Position numbers and translations under genes: made by a program
The notes under the pieces: model-generated
What the model saw: the letters and a program-made list of their open reading frames with translations, nothing else
The model's database searches: none
Told to the model about the DNA's origin: nothing
NCBI RefSeq assembly: GCF_002803605.1
Contig: NZ_PHRG01000002.1
Coordinates: forward strand, 388,619 to 452,618
Reading direction: 5' to 3'
DNA length: 64,000 nt
Source of the DNA: Acinetobacter pseudolwoffii
GTDB lineage: Bacteria; Pseudomonadota; Gammaproteobacteria; Pseudomonadales; Moraxellaceae
Shown here: piece by piece, positions 18,023 to 27,212 of the stretch
Layout: each line of letters starts with the position of its first letter
Position numbering within the stretch: position 1 is the stretch's first letter

Positions 18023-20083
18023 GTGCGTAATATCTTAGTCACTAACGCCCTTCCATACGCCAATGGCCCGATTCATATGGGTCACCTACTCGGTTATATC
18101 CAAGCTGATATTTGGGTACGTGCGATGCGTGCAATGGGTCATGATGTGACTTATGTCTGCGCGGACGATGCTCACGGCACAGCCATCATGTTACGTGCTG
18201 AAGCCAACGGAATTTCACCGGAAGAACAAATTGCCAACGTGCAAAAGGAACATATCCGTGATTTTGACGGTTTTGCGGTGCACTTCGATCATTATGATTC
18301 TACCCATAGCGATACCAACCGTGCACGTGCATCTGAAATCTATATCAAAAACCGTGATGCCGGCAATATCGCGGTTCGTCCTGTCACCCAGCTTTTCGAT
18401 CCTGAAAAAGGCATGTTCCTCTCCGACCGTTTCATTAAAGGCACCTGCCCGAAATGTAAAGTAGAAGATCAATATGGCGATTCATGTGAAGTTTGCGGTG
18501 CAACTTATAATGCAACCGAATTATTGAACCCACATTCGACTTTAAGCGGTGCAACACCCGTCGAAAGATCATCTGACCATTACTTCTTTAAGTTGCCGAA
18601 TTTTGGTGAATACCTGCAAAAATGGACACGTGATGAAGGCCGCTTACCGGTCTCGATTGCCAACAAGTTAGATGAATGGTTTGAAAATGGCCTGAATGAT
18701 TGGGATATTTCGCGTGATGCGCCATATTTCGGTTTTGAAATTCCAGACGCACCCAACAAATACTTTTACGTGTGGGTCGATGCGCCAATTGGCTACATGT
18801 CGAGTTTTGAAAACTATATCAAAACCAAACGTCCTGATTTAAGCTTTGATGACTACTGGAAAAAAGATTCTAAAAATGAGGTGTATCACTTCATTGGTAA
18901 AGACATTGTGTATTTCCATGCGCTGTTCTGGCCGGCAATGCTTGAAGGTGCAAACTACCGTACGCCATCAGGGTTATTTGTAAACGGTTTCTTGACTGTC
19001 AATGGTCAGAAGATGTCGAAATCTCGCGGCACATTTATTAAAGCGGAAACCTATTTAGAGCATTTAAACCCTGAATATTTACGCTACTACTTCGCGTCGA
19101 AACTTTCGGATAAAGTTGAAGATTCTGACTTGAATCTGGATGATTTTGTGCAGAAAGTAAATTCTGACTTGGTTGGTAAAGTGGTCAACATTGCCAGCCG
19201 TTGTGCGAAGTTCATCAATACTAAATTTGATAACAAGTTAAGTGCAAACTGTGCAGAGCCTGAATTGGTTCAAAGCTTTATTGATGCAGGTACTTCAATC
19301 GCTGCGCAATATGAGTCACGTGAATTCTCAGCTGCGATTCGTGAAATCATGGCGCTTGCTGACAAAGCCAACCAATATATCGACGAGAAAAAGCCTTGGG
19401 CTTTAGCGAAAATTGAAGGCCAAGAATCACAGGTTCATGACGTATGTTCTGTGGGTATTAACCTGTTCCGTCAATTGGCAGTTTACCTTGCACCTGTATT
19501 GCCGACTTTAGCGAAACAAGTTCAAGACTTCTTGCAACTTGAAAGCTTCGATTTCGCTTCTCGTAAGACGATTCTTGTCGGTCACGAAATTGCATTGTTC
19601 CAGCCATTGATGCAACGTGTAGATCCAAAAGCGGTAGCTGCCATGGTGGATGCATCTAAAGATTCTTTAGCTGCTCCTGCTGTTGAACCAGCTAAAGCTG
19701 AAAAGAAAAAAGAAAAGAAGGTCGAGAAGAAAGCTGAACCTAAAGTCGGCGAAGCTGAAATTATTAATATTGATGATTTTATGAAAGTTGACCTGCGTGT
19801 GGCTGAGGTTTTGGAAGCTGCAACGGTTGAAGGTTCTGACAAACTTCTTCAATTGACTTTAAATGTAGGCGAAGCTGAACCACGTAATGTATTCAGTGGT
19901 ATTCGTGAGTTCTACCAACCTGAAGACCTAAAAGGTAAATTGGTGGTGATGGTGGCTAACCTTGCTCCACGTAAGATGCGTTTTGGTATTTCGAACGGTA
20001 TGGTGTTGGCAGCGGGTAATGGCAACGGCGTTTGGGTGATTTCACCTGAATCTGGTGCTAAACCGGGTGATAAGGTTTCTTAA
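18023..20083 (+). CDS. metG: Methionyl-tRNA synthetase
   Basis: Charges tRNA-Met and initiator tRNA. 686 residues, starting with GTG ([20 protein letters not shown]). The class I HIGH motif appears as HMGH (18-21). The zinc knuckle CPKC...CEVC lies at about 142-158, and KMSKS at about 331-335 within [13 protein letters not shown] Lys/Glu-rich linker ([16 protein letters not shown], about 556-571) leads to a C-terminal EMAP/Trbp-type tRNA-binding dimerisation domain ([17 protein letters not shown] onward). This is the long E. coli-type form. It is divergent from the HEPN-like gene and followed by its own terminator. Nothing is missing. Confidence 0.97.
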   Translation: MRNILVTNALPYANGPIHMGHLLGYIQADIWVRAMRAMGHDVTYVCADDAHGTAIMLRAEANGISPEEQIANVQKEHIRDFDGFAVHFDHYDSTHSDTNRARASEIYIKNRDAGNIAVRPVTQLFDPEKGMFLSDRFIKGTCPKCKVEDQYGDSCEVCGATYNATELLNPHSTLSGATPVERSSDHYFFKLPNFGEYLQKWTRDEGRLPVSIANKLDEWFENGLNDWDISRDAPYFGFEIPDAPNKYFYVWVDAPIGYMSSFENYIKTKRPDLSFDDYWKKDSKNEVYHFIGKDIVYFHALFWPAMLEGANYRTPSGLFVNGFLTVNGQKMSKSRGTFIKAETYLEHLNPEYLRYYFASKLSDKVEDSDLNLDDFVQKVNSDLVGKVVNIASRCAKFINTKFDNKLSANCAEPELVQSFIDAGTSIAAQYESREFSAAIREIMALADKANQYIDEKKPWALAKIEGQESQVHDVCSVGINLFRQLAVYLAPVLPTLAKQVQDFLQLESFDFASRKTILVGHEIALFQPLMQRVDPKAVAAMVDASKDSLAAPAVEPAKAEKKKEKKVEKKAEPKVGEAEIINIDDFMKVDLRVAEVLEAATVEGSDKLLQLTLNVGEAEPRNVFSGIREFYQPEDLKGKLVVMVANLAPRKMRFGISNGMVLAAGNGNGVWVISPESGAKPGDKVS

Positions 20084-20105
20084 GATTTTAAATCTAAAAT
20101 AAGAA

Positions 20106-20133
20106 AAGCCTCTACGTTGTAGGGGCTTTTTTT
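20106..20133 (+). terminator. Terminator of metG
   Basis: The arms aagcctctac and gtaggggctt (one G-U pair) are followed by seven T, 23 bases after the stop. Confidence 0.85.
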
Positions 20134-20146
20134 ATGCCTTTAGATT

Positions 20147-20288
20147 CCCTCTCCTTTTTTAAAGGAGAGGGTTAGGGAGAGATCAGAAACTATTGCCTTA
20201 CTTTTGAAAGATCAAAAGTAACAAAAATCTCTTGTTCACTTGATGATACGTCCATGTACCACAAGTGAACGGCGACATCCATGTCGCC
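20147..20288. repeat. Composite palindromic dispersed repeat
   Basis: This fills most of the 306-bp gap after metG. Four palindromes follow one another: ccctctcc/ggagaggg (20147-20171), cttttga/tcaaaag (20201-20218), gttcacttg/caagtgaac (20234-20270) and ggcgacat/atgtcgcc (20271-20288). The first resembles the palindrome near 60484-60552. The pattern looks like dispersed intergenic repeats seen in Acinetobacter genomes; copy number cannot be checked here. Confidence 0.55.
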
Positions 20289-20389
20289 TCCAACTAAATT
20301 AATACCATCACTAAGTCAACTTTTTTATTACATCGAACAGACCAGATTTTTAAATAAAGTATTGGCTTAACACTATTTTTAGTTTGAAA

Positions 20390-21454
20390 TCATTTTAATT
20401 TGAGCCAAAAAACTTGAGTTGCAATATTTAAATACTCATATGCAACATTAGTTTTTTGTGCAAAGGCTTCATCACGAGTGATTAGATATTCACAAAAACA
20501 ACCATAAGATGCATGTGACATGTCACTGAATGATGCAATAAAACGCTTTTCTTTATGTAATCCTTCATCTTGATAATAACCGATCAGATTTAATATAGTA
20601 TAAATTTGATTTACTTTTTGAAAAATATAGTATTCCTGCCCTGAACCAATTAAATTTTTCAATTGAAAGAAGTCATCTAACTCATTATTTTCCAATTCAG
20701 GATTGTTTTCTTGAAGTAATTTCCATATTTGATTTAAAGCATTTGGTAATTTAATTTTTTGTAAGTTATCATGATTGATATTCAATGATTCTCGTAAAAA
20801 TTTATGAGGTGATTTTTCTTTATTAGACTCTTCTAAATGCCTTACCGATCTCTGAATATATAATTTATATTCATCTCGCTGATTCATTAGGTTAGGAATT
20901 TTAACTTTAAATTTTTCTATTTCTGATAAAAGATAGTCATCTTTGTATGTACTGTTTTTAAGATCACTTAAAGATTTTTCTAAAAATAGTAATAAATTAT
21001 CAAAAGCTTCAATTTGTTCGTATTCAAAAGTTTTAAAATCCTTTACACCACCATATAAAGCAAATAAATTCTTAGTTGATGGATTAATCATTTTGTTTAA
21101 AAAATTATTTTCAATGTAATTATTAAAATGAACTAGTGGATCATCCCAGGATCTAAAAATAGTATTTGTTAAAGTCCCATGCTCATCAGTAGTTAAGGCG
21201 ATATAGTGTGCATTTAACTCCCTTAAGATATCTAAAAACTCAACACAATATTTACTGCTTTTCCCCTTTATTACTGATCTGTAAATTTCTTCTAAAGTAA
21301 TGGGTGAATAAACAGCTTGTACTTCTTCTTTTAAATATCTAAAAAAATCTGAATCTCTACTAAGCATTGGCTTTTCTTTATATTCACTAAATAAGTCTAG
21401 AATATTTTGATCTAAATAAGCTAAAGGTTTTCCTGAGTACTCTGGTTCGCTCAT
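20390..21454 (-). CDS. PIN-like domain protein (putative RNase) in AT-rich DNA
   Basis: No named family was recognised. 354 residues, much more AT-rich than its neighbours, with no signal peptide. The N-terminus has AYLDQNILDLF (D15), then SPITLEEIYRS (E55/E56), and the C-terminus has SDMSHASYGCFCEYLITRDEAF (D311, H314, D328). Spaced this way, the acidic residues follow the PIN nuclease pattern: a first Asp after strand 1, a middle Glu, and D-x2-H followed by the T-x-D of the last acidic site. The roughly 250 residues between are helical and polar, so this would be a PIN fold with a large insert. No antitoxin-like small gene adjoins it. The AT bias, isolation and flanking repeats suggest horizontal gain. 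A defence or RNA-processing role is inference. Confidence 0.72.
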   Translation of the reverse strand: MSEPEYSGKPLAYLDQNILDLFSEYKEKPMLSRDSDFFRYLKEEVQAVYSPITLEEIYRSVIKGKSSKYCVEFLDILRELNAHYIALTTDEHGTLTNTIFRSWDDPLVHFNNYIENNFLNKMINPSTKNLFALYGGVKDFKTFEYEQIEAFDNLLLFLEKSLSDLKNSTYKDDYLLSEIEKFKVKIPNLMNQRDEYKLYIQRSVRHLEESNKEKSPHKFLRESLNINHDNLQKIKLPNALNQIWKLLQENNPELENNELDDFFQLKNLIGSGQEYYIFQKVNQIYTILNLIGYYQDEGLHKEKRFIASFSDMSHASYGCFCEYLITRDEAFAQKTNVAYEYLNIATQVFWLKLK

Positions 21455-21503
21455 ACAATGCTCTCATTAAGTAATTATCTATTTTCTTCGAAATAATCCA
21501 TCA

Positions 21504-21532
21504 AAAAAGCCTCTATCTCTAGAGGCTTTTTT
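21504..21532. terminator. Bidirectional hairpin terminator
   Basis: A palindrome aagcctct...agaggctt sits between an A run and a T run. It ends the small minus-strand gene at 21546 and separates it from the PIN-like gene. Confidence 0.8.
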
Positions 21533-21545
21533 ATTGCTGGGTCAC

Positions 21546-21662
21546 TTAGCCTTGCAACACAAATTCCCAAATCACATAGCCCAGTCCAAAACCAAGTAGT
21601 GAATATAAGGTAATAATGAAAAATACAAAGCTGGCATTGTTTTTTCTTTTCCAAAAACTCAT
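21546..21662 (-). CDS. 38-residue single-pass membrane peptide
   Basis: Predicted small protein MSFWKRKN... ending EFVLQG, 38 residues. A basic, polar N-terminus is followed by one hydrophobic helix (about 11-32), giving an N-in orientation by the positive-inside rule. The reading frame ends just before a terminator in the correct direction, which supports expression. The ribosome site is weak (TTGGGTG). Function unknown. Confidence 0.45.
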   Translation of the reverse strand: MSFWKRKNNASFVFFIITLYSLLGFGLGYVIWEFVLQG

Positions 21663-21930
21663 CGCGACACCCAAAGCTTGTTCGTAATACCCTATGTTAA
21701 CGAGCTTTTAATAAAAAGTGAAATACATCTAAGCATTTTATTTATAATAATATTTTTACAAAAAACACATTCTTTACTTTCAAAAAATCAATATACAGAT
21801 TCACACTGAATTTTTAGTACAGATGCTAAATCGCCATTTCGATTTAAAAAAATAGTAAATATATTCATATTCTTTTTTATCAATATCCATGCTAATACAT
21901 AGAGTTGACTTTAATTACATAAGAATAGCC

Positions 21931-22911
21931 ATGAAATACCTCAGCTCTTCTCTTGTCGGATCACTCCTTGCTTTAGGTTCATTGGCAGGTATTTCCCCAA
22001 CACACGCACAAACGCCTTCCACTTTAGAACAACAAAAACAGGTTCCCGGATATTATCAATACAGCTTTGGAGATTACCAGATTACTGCCCTGCTGGATGG
22101 CACCAATTATTTAGCCAAAGCCTTGTTTAAGGATATTCCTGAAGCAGAAGTGAATCAGATTTTAAAAAAATATTATGTTGACCAAAGCAAAGGCATCCAG
22201 ACCTCCGTCAATGCTTTCCTGGTAAATACAGGCAAAGAACTGGTCTTGGTGGATAGCGGTGCTTCTAGCTGTAATGGGCCAAACTTTGGGTCTATTTATT
22301 CAAATTTACAGGCATCTGGACAAAAGCCTGAGCAAGTCAATTCAATCTTATTAACGCATTTACATCCTGATCATGTTTGCGGCATCAGTAATAACGGCGT
22401 TGCCAATTTTGTCAATGCGAATATTTATGTATCGCGAGCCGAACTGGATTTCTGGATGAATCCTAAAAGTGTAGAAAAATTACCAAAAGCAAAACAGGCT
22501 GGTTTTTTGGGTACAGTCGATAAAATCAAGAAAGCCATCGCACCTTATCAGGCCAAAGGTCAGTTAAAGACCTTTAAGGCTAGCGATAAAATCCATGGTT
22601 TTGATGTGATCAGTTCAGCTGGGCATACACCGGGACATTTTGGTTTTAGCTTAAAATCCAAGGGTCAGGAGATGATATTTATTGGGGATATTGTACATTC
22701 CCATACCATTCAGTTTGACCGTCCACAGACCGCTATAGATTTTGATATCGATCCGAAAAAAGCGGTTGAAACCCGCTTAAAGTATTTTGCGGAATATGCA
22801 AAGAATGGCCAGACGGTGGCAGCACCACATTTACCATTTCCGGGGATTGGGCATGTCTATTCTAAAGATGCTAAAAGCTACCAATGGATCCCCTTGCATT
22901 TTAAAGATTAA
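21931..22911 (+). CDS. Periplasmic metallo-beta-lactamase-fold hydrolase
   Basis: Zinc hydrolase of the MBL superfamily, substrate unknown. The start MKYLSSSLVGSLLALGS at 21931 is chosen because it gives a proper Sec signal peptide ending THA; an ATG 14 codons earlier would bury it. The 326-residue product carries H143-L-H145-P-D147-H148 (HLHPDH), then SSAGHTPGH, the metal-bridging Asp context FIGDIVHSH, and a final APHLPFPGIGH. All metal ligands of the HxHxDH type are present. The architecture is that of exported MBL-fold hydrolases related to lactonases or alkylsulfatase-like enzymes, rather than a class B beta-lactamase. It is a single gene between AT-rich intergenic DNA and a convergent exporter. 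Confidence 0.88.
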   Translation: MKYLSSSLVGSLLALGSLAGISPTHAQTPSTLEQQKQVPGYYQYSFGDYQITALLDGTNYLAKALFKDIPEAEVNQILKKYYVDQSKGIQTSVNAFLVNTGKELVLVDSGASSCNGPNFGSIYSNLQASGQKPEQVNSILLTHLHPDHVCGISNNGVANFVNANIYVSRAELDFWMNPKSVEKLPKAKQAGFLGTVDKIKKAIAPYQAKGQLKTFKASDKIHGFDVISSAGHTPGHFGFSLKSKGQEMIFIGDIVHSHTIQFDRPQTAIDFDIDPKKAVETRLKYFAEYAKNGQTVAAPHLPFPGIGHVYSKDAKSYQWIPLHFKD

Positions 22912-22988
22912 TTTCAAATGATCAGCTGTCCCTTGGAAAGCTAGCAAGAATGATCACTTTCCAAGGATGAGGACTTCAAGTGTTGAAA

Positions 22989-23612
22989 CTATTTCATTCC
23001 GAAAATAAGTTTTAGTCCGAGCACGGTCATCACCGCACCTGCTGCACGGTCAAACAATGCCTTAAACTTTAAATACACACGGCGTGGCTTTTCAGCAGAA
23101 AGTGCGACAGCCACGAGTGAGCACCAGCCAGCATCAATAAAAAAACATAAAATGGGCAAAGCAAAATAGAAATAGTTCGGAATTTCTTTTGGTAATAAGG
23201 CGGTAAAAATACTGGCCAGCACAATCGCAATTTTTGGATTCGACAACTGCGTGATTAAACCTGTGGTAAAAGCGCGACGTAAAGACATCTGTTTGGTAAT
23301 GCTCGAATCTGCCTCAATCGGATCTTTGGCATGCTTAATAATTTTAAAAGCCAGCCAAAGTAAATATAGCCCCCCACAAATTTTTAAGGCCAGATAAGCC
23401 GACGGCACAGCCAGCAAAAATGCCTGCAAACCCAGTACTGCCAGCAAACCGAAAATTGCTGCACCTAGACCAGTCCCCAGTGCAGTAAATAAACCATGTT
23501 TACGTGAAATCGCAATTGAATTTTTTGCCACATAAATAGAAGTCGGCCCGGGACTCATCGCACCTAACATCAGGGCAACAGCAATTGAGCTTAAAATCCA
23601 GAATGATTCCAC
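22989..23612 (-). CDS. LysE-family amino-acid exporter
   Basis: Inner-membrane exporter, 207 residues. MSPGPTSIYVAKNS in the first helix region is the LysE/RhtB signature, and GLITQLSNPKIAIVLASIF is the conserved second-half loop. About six membrane segments are visible. It is convergent with the metallo-hydrolase and stands alone. It differs in sequence from the exporter at 13392-13985. Substrate unknown. Confidence 0.86.
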   Translation of the reverse strand: MESFWILSSIAVALMLGAMSPGPTSIYVAKNSIAISRKHGLFTALGTGLGAAIFGLLAVLGLQAFLLAVPSAYLALKICGGLYLLWLAFKIIKHAKDPIEADSSITKQMSLRRAFTTGLITQLSNPKIAIVLASIFTALLPKEIPNYFYFALPILCFFIDAGWCSLVAVALSAEKPRRVYLKFKALFDRAAGAVMTVLGLKLIFGMK

Positions 23613-23715
23613 GAGATAACCTGACTTAAAAATTGAAGGATTATTTTAAGCAAAAACCGAATCATTTGCTTTAAAAATTTCAGTATTGGTCAGGAATTTT
23701 AGTTACTGTAATGGC

Positions 23716-23898
23716 CTACTGTTTTAACTGATCCTGAGCAATGAATTGCGTGTCTAACAGTTGGTAATCCTGATCATGTACCGGTACACCACCAATAATC
23801 ATGGTACGGGTCTCTGTTTTAGGTTTATTCATCGCATCATCACAGCCCGACAAACTGAGCATTACGCCGACCAAAACAGCATAGGACAATATTTTCAT
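23716..23898 (-). CDS. Small lipoprotein, 60 residues
   Basis: A signal peptide with lipobox LSLSGC (Cys19) is followed by DDAMNKP, so the mature lipoprotein is only about 42 residues. The Asp after Cys would favour inner-membrane retention if the E. coli +2 rule holds. The ribosome site GAGGAGG is very strong. No domain is recognised. It lies between the LysE exporter and the PLP enzyme with its own regulatory space. Similar tiny lipoproteins are common in Acinetobacter. Confidence 0.7.
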   Translation of the reverse strand: MKILSYAVLVGVMLSLSGCDDAMNKPKTETRTMIIGGVPVHDQDYQLLDTQFIAQDQLKQ

Positions 23899-24076
23899 TA
23901 TTCTACCCTCCTCAGGGTTTCCTGTATTTAGATTAGCATCCCTGCTTAAATAATCAGCAGAATATTTGTGACATTCTGCGTCAATTTTTATCTCATGCCT
24001 GAAAATGACTTATTCTCAATCCCTGATCTTTACTGCTTTCGCTATAATGGCCGAATAACTGACTGTGTTAATTTTT

Positions 24077-24958
24077 ATGTTTGCAGAGATTGCCCAAAAT
24101 ATTCCCGATCAACAGATTAATTTTCACGATATTATTTTAACAATACGTCGTCTGGATCTGGTACATCCGCAAATTTCAGGCAACAAGTTTTTTAAACTGA
24201 AATACAATTTTCTGGAAGCACAAAGACAGGGTTATCGGCAGATTCTCAGCTTTGGTGGTGCGTATTCCAATCATATTGCGGCCACTGCATTTGCCGCACA
24301 GCAGTTTGGTTTTCAAAGTGTGGGGATTATTCGGGGTGAGGAGCTGGCCCATCGGCCACTCAATCCGACTTTAGCCACCGCACGGCAGTTGGGGATGCAG
24401 CTACATTTTGTCAGTCGTGAACACTATCGTCGCAAGCAACAGCCTGAGTATCTGGCCGAAATCGCACAACAATTTCCTGAGCATTATCTCATTCCTGAAG
24501 GTGGAACCAACGCTTTGGCCATTCAGGGCTGTCGGGAAATTTTAAGCCCGCAAGATGCTCAATTTGATGTGGTTTGCTGCGCAGTAGGCACTGGTGGAAC
24601 CATCACCGGTCTGATCGAAGCCAGTCAGGCTCATCAGCAGGTTTTAGGATTTTCAGCGCTGCAAGGCTCATTTTTAAAAGATGAAGTCGCGCAACTAACC
24701 AGCAAAACCAACTGGACTATTCTGGATGATTATTGCTGTGGCGGCTATGCCAAAACCAGCACAGCCCTCATGCAGTTTATTCGGGATTTTGAAACCGAAT
24801 TTGCCATTCCACTAGAGCAGGTCTATACCGCTAAAATGTTGATGGGCATCTTTGATTTGATTGAAAAAGATTATTTCCCAGCAGGATCTAGACTGCTGGT
24901 GATTCATAGCGGTGGGTTGCAAGGCCGTAACATGGATACTACTTCTACAATTGCTTAA
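24077..24958 (+). CDS. PLP-dependent D-cysteine desulfhydrase / ACC deaminase family enzyme
   Basis: Pyridoxal-phosphate enzyme of the fold-type II ACC deaminase/D-cysteine desulfhydrase group. The start MFAEIAQNIP at 24077 is preferred over an in-frame GTG four codons earlier; neither has a clear ribosome site. The 293 residues show HPQISGNKFFKLKYNF, with the PLP lysine in the NKFFKLK segment. FGGAYSNHIAATA is the phosphate/substrate loop, EGGTNALAIQGC follows, and VGTGGTITGL is the glycine loop that holds the cofactor phosphate. The true substrate (D-Cys, ACC or another small amino acid) cannot be decided by eye. Its stop overlaps the stop of the convergent membrane gene by four bases. Confidence 0.87.
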   Translation: MFAEIAQNIPDQQINFHDIILTIRRLDLVHPQISGNKFFKLKYNFLEAQRQGYRQILSFGGAYSNHIAATAFAAQQFGFQSVGIIRGEELAHRPLNPTLATARQLGMQLHFVSREHYRRKQQPEYLAEIAQQFPEHYLIPEGGTNALAIQGCREILSPQDAQFDVVCCAVGTGGTITGLIEASQAHQQVLGFSALQGSFLKDEVAQLTSKTNWTILDDYCCGGYAKTSTALMQFIRDFETEFAIPLEQVYTAKMLMGIFDLIEKDYFPAGSRLLVIHSGGLQGRNMDTTSTIA

Positions 24959-25278
24959 GCCTGAATCGGTTGATTATTATTCAGCGCAATCATCCCTTTG
25001 ACCAAGCGGTAGATATGCCAGATAAAGACCAAAAATATGATTAGAAATCCGATCAAGATCATAGTTAATAAGCCACCAACAATATAACCCAGCAAACTGA
25101 CCCAGAAGGTTTTAATTTGCCAGTCCACATGACTTTCCAGCCAGGTGCCGCGCATTTCATCACGTTTAATATAGTTCATGATAATGGCTATAAATGGGGT
25201 CACACCCAGAAAAAACCCCAGAATATAAAGAATATAACTGATCAGGTTGTATTGTTTTAGATCCTCTGACGTTGCCAT
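24955..25278 (-). CDS. DUF4870/Tic20-like membrane protein
   Basis: Small integral membrane protein, 107 residues, with three hydrophobic segments at about 11-35, 57-75 and 75-93. The segment RGTWLESHVDWQIKTFW between the first and second matches the conserved loop of the DUF4870 family (YtxA/Tic20-like). Function unknown. It overlaps the PLP enzyme gene tail-to-tail by four bases, so transcripts converge here without a clear terminator. Confidence 0.82.
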   Translation of the reverse strand: MATSEDLKQYNLISYILYILGFFLGVTPFIAIIMNYIKRDEMRGTWLESHVDWQIKTFWVSLLGYIVGGLLTMILIGFLIIFLVFIWHIYRLVKGMIALNNNQPIQA

Positions 25279-25469
25279 AAGCCCTGCCTTATTATTGTGA
25301 CTTTTGTAAAACTGTACAAAAACTATGCATGATTTTAAGCCGACTTACAAATATTTTATGTTTAAACTCTAATACGGATTGGCAATCAGCCTGTTGATTG
25401 TTCAGGAATAGAGAAAGCGGAAATAAAATTGTCTATAATGCTTTCCTTTTGTTCTCCCTCGAGTGTTTT

Positions 25470-26669
25470 ATGTCTTCCAAGCAATACGATGTTCTCGTCA
25501 TAGGTGCCGGTGCTTCAGGTTTAATGACGGCGTATATGGCTGCACAACGTGGACGTAAAGTCGTAGTGGTGGAAAAAGCCAATAAAGTTGGCAAAAAAAT
25601 CCTGATGTCTGGCGGCGGTAAATGTAATTTTACCAATCTGGAGGTCGAACCAAGCCATTATATTTCGCATAATCCACATTTCGTCATTTCAGCATTAACG
25701 CGTTATAGCAATTGGGACTTTATTGGCCTGGTCTGTGAATATGGTATTGCTTATGAAGAGCGCAAACATGGACAACTGTTTACCCTCAATGGTGCAAAAG
25801 ATATTCTGTCAATGCTGTTGGCAGAATGTGATAAAACCGGTCTGGTCGATCTTAAAACCAGCTGCGAAGTAAAAGCAGTCAATCCAGTCGATGATCAAGG
25901 ATTTCAAGTCGCCACGTCAATTGGATATTTTGAGGTTGAATCTGTGGTGGTGGCATCAGGTGGCTTGTCCATCCCGACGCTGGGTGGTTCGGGCATTGGC
26001 TATGACATCGCAAAACAGTTTGGACATCATGTTTATCCAACCCGTGCCGGTTTGGTGCCCTTCACTTTCTCTGATGGATTTAAGGAGGTGACGACTCGTT
26101 TGAGTGGCAATGCCGTAGAAGCGACACTCTCCAATGAGCTCAACAGTTTCACCGAAGCACTGCTGTTTACCCATCGTGGTTTAAGTGGCCCAAGCTCCCT
26201 GCAATTGTCCAATTACTGGAATGTCGGTCAAAGCTTTCAAGTCGATTTCTTACCAAGTGTAGATTTGCTGGATTTCTTTAAAGCCAAAAAACAAAGCCAG
26301 CCCAAAGTGTTATTGCGCACTTTACTCAATGAATTTTTACCGAAAAGTGTCGTGGCTGAATTACAGAGTCTAATCTGGACTGACGTCACTGAAACCGCAA
26401 TTGGCAATATCAGTGATAATCAACTGGAGCAGATTGCGACACGGCTGCATGGTTTTGAAGTGAAACCATCCGGAACAGAAGGCTACCGTACTGCGGAAGT
26501 GACTTTGGGCGGTGTGGATACCAGCGAGGTTTCTTCAAAAACCATGGAAAGTCAAAAGCAGAAAGGCCTGTATTTTATTGGTGAGGTGCTGGATGTTACC
26601 GGACATTTGGGCGGCTATAATTTCCAATGGGCATGGTCATCTGCGCATGCCGCATCGGAATATATTTAA
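25470..26669 (+). CDS. YhiN/HI0933-family FAD-dependent oxidoreductase
   Basis: Flavoprotein of the HI0933/YhiN group, function poorly known. The start MSSKQYDVLVIGAGASGLM at 25470 gives 399 residues and places the Rossmann dinucleotide loop GAGASG at the N-terminus, as in relatives; a TTG-initiated extension upstream is discounted. VVVVEKANKVGKKILMSGGG and KCNFTN are the family's diagnostic segment. VVASGGLSIPTLGGSG follows, and the C-terminus has FIGEVLDVTGHLGGYNFQWAWSS, which completes the FAD site. It is single and intact, followed by small minus-strand genes. Confidence 0.93.
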   Translation: MSSKQYDVLVIGAGASGLMTAYMAAQRGRKVVVVEKANKVGKKILMSGGGKCNFTNLEVEPSHYISHNPHFVISALTRYSNWDFIGLVCEYGIAYEERKHGQLFTLNGAKDILSMLLAECDKTGLVDLKTSCEVKAVNPVDDQGFQVATSIGYFEVESVVVASGGLSIPTLGGSGIGYDIAKQFGHHVYPTRAGLVPFTFSDGFKEVTTRLSGNAVEATLSNELNSFTEALLFTHRGLSGPSSLQLSNYWNVGQSFQVDFLPSVDLLDFFKAKKQSQPKVLLRTLLNEFLPKSVVAELQSLIWTDVTETAIGNISDNQLEQIATRLHGFEVKPSGTEGYRTAEVTLGGVDTSEVSSKTMESQKQKGLYFIGEVLDVTGHLGGYNFQWAWSSAHAASEYI

Positions 26670-26698
26670 TCAATAGATCATCAAGACTGATATTTAGT

Positions 26699-26851
26699 TC
26701 ATTCCAGATAATCTGTCTTAAACAGCTTGAGATTGGCCGTATTTCCTAAACGGTCAATCGTCAGCTGCATTTTTCGAGTGGCTTCTCGCAAATATAGCGG
26801 TGCTTCATCTGCTGAAGTGTTCTTGAATGTATATGATAGTGTTTGCCACAT
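26699..26851 (-). CDS. 50-residue hypothetical protein
   Basis: Small frame starting MWQTLSYTFKNTSADEAPLY, 50 residues, with a good GGGAGAT ribosome site 7 bases before the ATG. It is soluble and mixed in charge (several Arg/Lys toward LREATRKMQ), with no membrane helix or signal. It is convergent with the YhiN-like gene. The coding quality and ribosome site support a real gene. Function unknown. Confidence 0.6.
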   Translation of the reverse strand: MWQTLSYTFKNTSADEAPLYLREATRKMQLTIDRLGNTANLKLFKTDYLE

Positions 26852-26976
26852 GATGTTGATCTCCCTTTTTTATATTTTTAATGCAAGAAGAATACCAAAA
26901 TCATTTTGGTATTCACCTGAATATTATATATTTCTTAAAGGCCAAATTCTATTGTTTGTTATTCAGCAGAATTCTT

Positions 26977-27144
26977 TCAGTTAAATTCGTCTGTATCAGG
27001 TATTTTCCTATCCAGCGCTCGCTCTGACAGCTCGTCCTGTTTGCTCTTCACAAAAATAAATCGATAGGCCGCGGTAAAAAAGCCAATGGTAATTCCCGCG
27101 ATAACCAAAGGAGCCAGAACTTTGTTGGGTTTCTTGCTATTCAT
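26977..27144 (-). CDS. 55-residue single-pass membrane protein
   Basis: Frame MNSKKPNKVLAPLVIAGITI..., 55 residues. A basic N-terminus is followed by one hydrophobic helix (about 10-31) and a charged cytoplasm-like tail ending IPDTDEFN. The ribosome site GAGGAAAA is well placed. It lies directly after the terminator of the mechanosensitive channel gene, so it needs its own promoter or read-through. Function unknown. Confidence 0.65.
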   Translation of the reverse strand: MNSKKPNKVLAPLVIAGITIGFFTAAYRFIFVKSKQDELSERALDRKIPDTDEFN

Positions 27145-27163
27145 TTATTTTTCCTCGTGACTG

Positions 27164-27197
27164 AAAAAAATCGACCACATGAGCGTGGCCGATTTTG
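27164..27197 (-). terminator. Terminator of mechanosensitive channel gene
   Basis: On the minus strand, AAAATCGGCCAC pairs with GTGGTCGATTTT (one G-U), followed by a T run. Confidence 0.8.
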
Positions 27198-27212
27198 GTT
27201 AAAAATGACAGG

